Both the position numbers and the translations under genes were made by a program. The notes beneath the pieces are model-generated. The model ran no database searches and was not told the origin of the DNA. It saw only the letters and a list, made by a program, of their open reading frames with translations. From contig CAKNEZ010000003.1 in NCBI GenBank assembly GCA_930367205.1, forward strand, positions 1,140,084-1,204,083: a stretch of 64,000 bases of DNA, written 5' to 3'. Below, piece by piece: positions 62,301-64,000 of this stretch (position 1 is the stretch's first letter; each line of letters opens with the position of its first letter). The stretch comes from Acanthosoma haemorrhoidale (taxonomy: Eukaryota; Arthropoda; Insecta; Hemiptera; Acanthosomatidae).

Positions 62301-63656
62301 CCTCTAGAGGCCCCCTTCTTTCCCAAGGAGCCATTCGAAATGGTTTCCCTGGATATCGTGGGGCCGTTCCCAAAGAGTAGCCGCGGGAATAAATACTTGT
62401 TAACTTTTATAGACCACTTCAGCCGATACACTGAAGCTGAACCTATAAGAGAACAGACGGCGGACGAGACCGCTCGGGTTTTTGTCGAGCGTATAATCAC
62501 CAGACATGGGACTCCAAAGAAACTACTGACTGATCAAGGCAGGAATTTCGTGTCGGCGTTGTTCAAATCCGTGTGCAAGGGCTTAGGCATACAAAAACTC
62601 CAAACCACCCCCTACCATCCCCAGAGTAATGGAATGCTGGAACGCTTTCATCGTACACTGGGAGATTCCATGGCTCACTTTGCCAGAAAAGATGGGCGAG
62701 ATTGGGACCGGTGGGTCCCCTATTCACTAATGGCTTATCGCTCCATACCACATTCTGCCACGGGATTTTCACCGAACTTCCTGTTATATGGCAGAGAGCT
62801 CCGCACTCCGGAAGGGGAATGGATAGAGCCTGTGGAAGCGTTGGAAAACGCCTTAACACAAGATGAAGCTGCAAGGATTAGGGTTCGTGTAGAACAGGCC
62901 TACGAAGAAGCCCGTGAAAGAATTAAGAAAACTTGGGCTCGCAGAACCGCGGCGGTTAACCAAGATAGGAGATCCCGTACTTTCACCGAGGGCGACGCGG
63001 TATACCTACATGTACCCGCGGTAAAACCAGGAAATTTAAAAAAATTTCATTGCCCTTGGACGGGACCATGGATAATAGTCAAGAAATGCAGTGCGGTAAC
63101 CTATGCAATCAGAAATGAAACCGGCGGGACCCAGGTAGTTCACGTGAACCGCTTGAAACCGGCTTTTAACAGTGGTCTCGAAACGGAGTATCCAAAGGAG
63201 CAACTGTCTGAATCGGAAGATGACGATGACGAAGTAAGGGATAAGGAAAGAGACCAGGAGGACTTCTGGCCGATCCCCCTAACCGACTCTGACGAGGAGG
63301 GAGAGCCCCATCCTAGAGAAAGGGCCATTGGGAACGATTCCCTATTGGCCACTAGCTCGCCAAGGAGGGATGTAGTGGCTCCAAGCTGGTGGCCTGAGGG
63401 CGAAGCGGAGGGGCGACCGAGTATTATCCGTACGGAGGAAGATGTTTCATCGAGCGAAAAGGAGCCCACCCGCCCGGTTACCCCGTTGGTGAACACATCG
63501 GAGGTCTCGGGAGAGACCTCGGTGGAGGATGACAGTACCAACTATCGAGACCCGACTTGGGAGGCGGATAGTACAGAGGCACCGATGTTGCCGCGCAGTC
63601 CCTACTTATTGAGAAATAATCGCCGGTCTAGCCAGGGAGGGAGAAACAAAGAGTGA
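59301..63656 (+). CDS. pol: Gypsy Gag(NC)-Pol polyprotein, gag matrix/capsid missing
   Basis: A 1,451-codon frame, open from 59247 with no upstream ATG; the first ATG is at 59331. Residue numbers count from 59301. A damaged first zinc knuckle (its first Cys codon reads Gly at 59286) is followed by a complete CCHC knuckle at 30-43. Then come the retropepsin DTGA at 112-115 with IIGLDLL near 178, a basic Lys/Arg-rich hinge at about 220-300, and RT at about 458-640 with LDLASGYHQ (Asp551) and YLDD 613-616. RNase H has TDAS 761-764. Integrase has H949, H956, C986, C989 and a D1018, D1078, E1114 triad (D-59-D-35-E). The GPY/F module is near 1251-1290 and a long acidic tail ends at TGA. All catalytic residues are present. 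Gag and Pol share one frame. The function is reverse transcription and integration of the element; without capsid it cannot package itself. Confidence 0.95.
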   Translation: MLGHYARGCRMPPPAKGVSNNPGPRERVTCYRCGRQGHIANQCRSQQLPAEKKLNPVQGPPKCLRPDGHPPSGPEKPKPVDEKWLTGVGAGVGKLIKLDMLIGGYLHHMIVDTGAEVTLIRTALPGVQLRPASVRARGVTGQALRILGVQELMCQVDGLEVKHQVMIISVNLPGDGIIGLDLLEKLGAKLDIRNREVIVTPPDAGLSFEKQPVNVHPLHQLGVAINSLEAKGRSTRETTQEEPIPKDGSSSDLIHAQERKHQQKREKRAKRGNQQAANKAVETPGSHEQPDKHDETKGLEITSPARIAIPSCSEKLIRATIHQREKAVVVVEPVPLKQGSLRVGRSIGLVEHGEVWIQLMNSGPVDTYLDKGQLLGIGAEWHTEERNERDVRIHRVEGSENALEKGAQLWNVDHLGESDKGVVESLLEEFKDLFDEPGKEGCSTGVKHRIPTGEAPPVIKRPYRVPFNQRAVVEEHLEEMLRKGVIAPSDSAWAAPVVLVPKRSEDGRTQYRFCTDFRGLNAVTQVDAYPLPLIQETLEMLGQSRLFTTLDLASGYHQIPVAEEDRPKTAFTTLGGHYEYHKMPFGLAGAPATFQRTMDHVLMGVKGTDCYVYLDDIIIFSGDMDEHCTRLRRVLERLRGANLKLKGPKCKFVVRQVKYLGHLVTSEGVKPDPEKITAVTEFPKPGSAREVRGFLGLAGYYRRFVPQFAEIAKPLTQLTGKGMSFHWGKEQDEAFTALQEILCSDRVLIYPDFRDPFILATDASGMAVGAVLSQLRNGQERPIAFASRQLHPAEQNYSATERELLSVVWATKHFRCYLLGRKFTLVTDHAALKWMLSLRDPSSRLMRWALRLEEFEYQVVHKPGKKHTNADSLSRAVAGIRTFDEGAQRVLWKRGQEQDEECQRWVKNNPRGLRTGADGIIHYGISDDPNQWKILVPLDRRQQIMEEHHSRPWAGHPGRERTQELIKNKYYWPSMGKDIEEFVKGCHSCAQRKTPPGLTAPLEAPFFPKEPFEMVSLDIVGPFPKSSRGNKYLLTFIDHFSRYTEAEPIREQTADETARVFVERIITRHGTPKKLLTDQGRNFVSALFKSVCKGLGIQKLQTTPYHPQSNGMLERFHRTLGDSMAHFARKDGRDWDRWVPYSLMAYRSIPHSATGFSPNFLLYGRELRTPEGEWIEPVEALENALTQDEAARIRVRVEQAYEEARERIKKTWARRTAAVNQDRRSRTFTEGDAVYLHVPAVKPGNLKKFHCPWTGPWIIVKKCSAVTYAIRNETGGTQVVHVNRLKPAFNSGLETEYPKEQLSESEDDDDEVRDKERDQEDFWPIPLTDSDEEGEPHPRERAIGNDSLLATSSPRRDVVAPSWWPEGEAEGRPSIIRTEEDVSSSEKEPTRPVTPLVNTSEVSGETSVEDDSTNYRDPTWEADSTEAPMLPRSPYLLRNNRRSSQGGRNKE

Positions 63657-63682
63657 GGGTGTCAGTGCGTGTCACGAGAAAG

Positions 63683-63711
63683 AAAAGTGTTGACCTAGGG
63701 TCAACACTTTT
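63683..63711 (+). other. Perfect 13-bp inverted repeat with 3-nt loop before the polypurine tract
   Basis: aaaagtgttgacc, tag, ggtcaacactttt: a perfect hairpin 27 bp after the pol stop and directly upstream of the polypurine tract. It could be an RNA structure acting in plus-strand priming, packaging or 3' processing; the role is unknown. Confidence 0.85.
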
Positions 63712-63727
63712 GGAAAACGGGGAGTGT
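63712..63727 (+). other. Polypurine tract of the Gypsy element
   Basis: GGAAAACGGGGAGTGT lies immediately before the 3' LTR start TGTGACC. Purine-rich with three pyrimidines, in the expected position for the plus-strand primer. Confidence 0.65.
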
Positions 63728-63893
63728 TGTGACCGATAGACTTTTATAGCCAATGTAAATTAGCGATTGTTTACGCCTGTAATTCGTTTATTTTAGTTAT
63801 TGAAGGAAAAAATTATCAGTCATTGTTTAAGCCGAATAAGGGGTCTTGCGCTGACAAGTAATTATCTAACAAAGTACCCTCGTAAAATTTATG

Positions 63894-63926
<33 letters not shown>

Positions 63927-64000
63927 GTAAATTAGAGATAAATATTTTTTTTTGTATTTGGTTAGTTTTATATAAAGAATTAATAATTATTGATAATATT
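63728..64000 (+). repeat. 3' LTR of the Gypsy element, first 273 bp (cut by window end)
   Basis: Repeats the first part of the 5' LTR with no base change that I could find apart from two fewer A in the homopolymer. The rest of the LTR and the target-site duplication are outside the window. Confidence 0.93.

Larger units (their letters stand above)
58080..64000 (+). mobile_element. Ty3/Gypsy LTR retrotransposon lacking most of gag (runs past window end)
   Basis: 5' LTR (58080-59282), primer site, one long Gag(nucleocapsid)-Pol frame, polypurine tract and the first 273 bp of the 3' LTR. The order RT, RNase H, integrase and the GPY/F module identify the Ty3/Gypsy (Metaviridae) superfamily; I cannot fix the clade. 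No gag matrix/capsid region exists between the LTR and the zinc knuckles. Pol has no stop or frameshift, so the copy is young but would need Gag from a relative. The element's coding part has roughly balanced base composition, unlike the AT-rich satellite around it. Confidence 0.95.

Noticed and set aside
63140..63541. 133-codon minus-strand frame opposite the Gypsy acidic tail
   Set aside because: A shadow of the real plus-strand frame: Ser-rich because it is antisense to acidic codons.

Overview
This window is repetitive heterochromatin from an animal genome, most likely an insect or other arthropod. I see no host gene, tRNA, rRNA, CRISPR array or bacterial feature. The evidence for an animal is the very AT-rich satellite DNA, a BEL/Pao retrotransposon (a superfamily known only from metazoans) and a Ty3/Gypsy retrotransposon with a tRNA-Leu-type primer site and an arthropod-like initiator in its LTR. 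I cannot name the species.

Backbone. Four head-to-tail blocks of one satellite with a 1,101-bp monomer (phase taken from base 1) cover 1-18457, 23206-32994, 37753-48702 and 53461-58079. There are 37 full monomers plus truncated ones, all in one orientation. Monomers fall into recognisable variant families: A (common), B (from 23345), C (from 38993) and D (from 53600). Chimeras between families show exchange or conversion.

Embedded BEL/Pao fragments. Three almost identical 4.75-kb fragments lie on the minus strand at 18458-23205, 32995-37752 and 48703-53460. Each has protease, reverse transcriptase, RNase H, integrase and one 3' LTR, and lacks the 5' LTR and gag. All three share the same left junction, the same right junction, the same 198-bp deletion in the adjoining monomer, and the same two stop codons and two frameshifts in pol. 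They are therefore one dead insertion multiplied as part of a satellite higher-order unit of about 14.5-15.7 kb (nine or ten monomer steps plus the fragment). The 883-bp LTR could still be a minus-strand promoter facing into the satellite.

Right end. A young Ty3/Gypsy element on the plus strand runs from 58080 past the window end. It has a 1.2-kb 5' LTR, a 1,451-codon uninterrupted frame (nucleocapsid zinc knuckle, protease, RT, RNase H, integrase with GPY/F module), a polypurine tract and the first 273 bp of the 3' LTR. Its LTRs differ in the visible part only in poly(A) length. Almost all of gag is missing. The primer binding site runs straight into the first zinc knuckle, which suggests a microhomology deletion.

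How the parts relate. The satellite is the substrate. A BEL element landed in a B-type monomer, was truncated, and was carried along by unequal exchange. The Gypsy element is the latest arrival and split a palindrome in the monomer. The short open frames inside satellite monomers are not genes.
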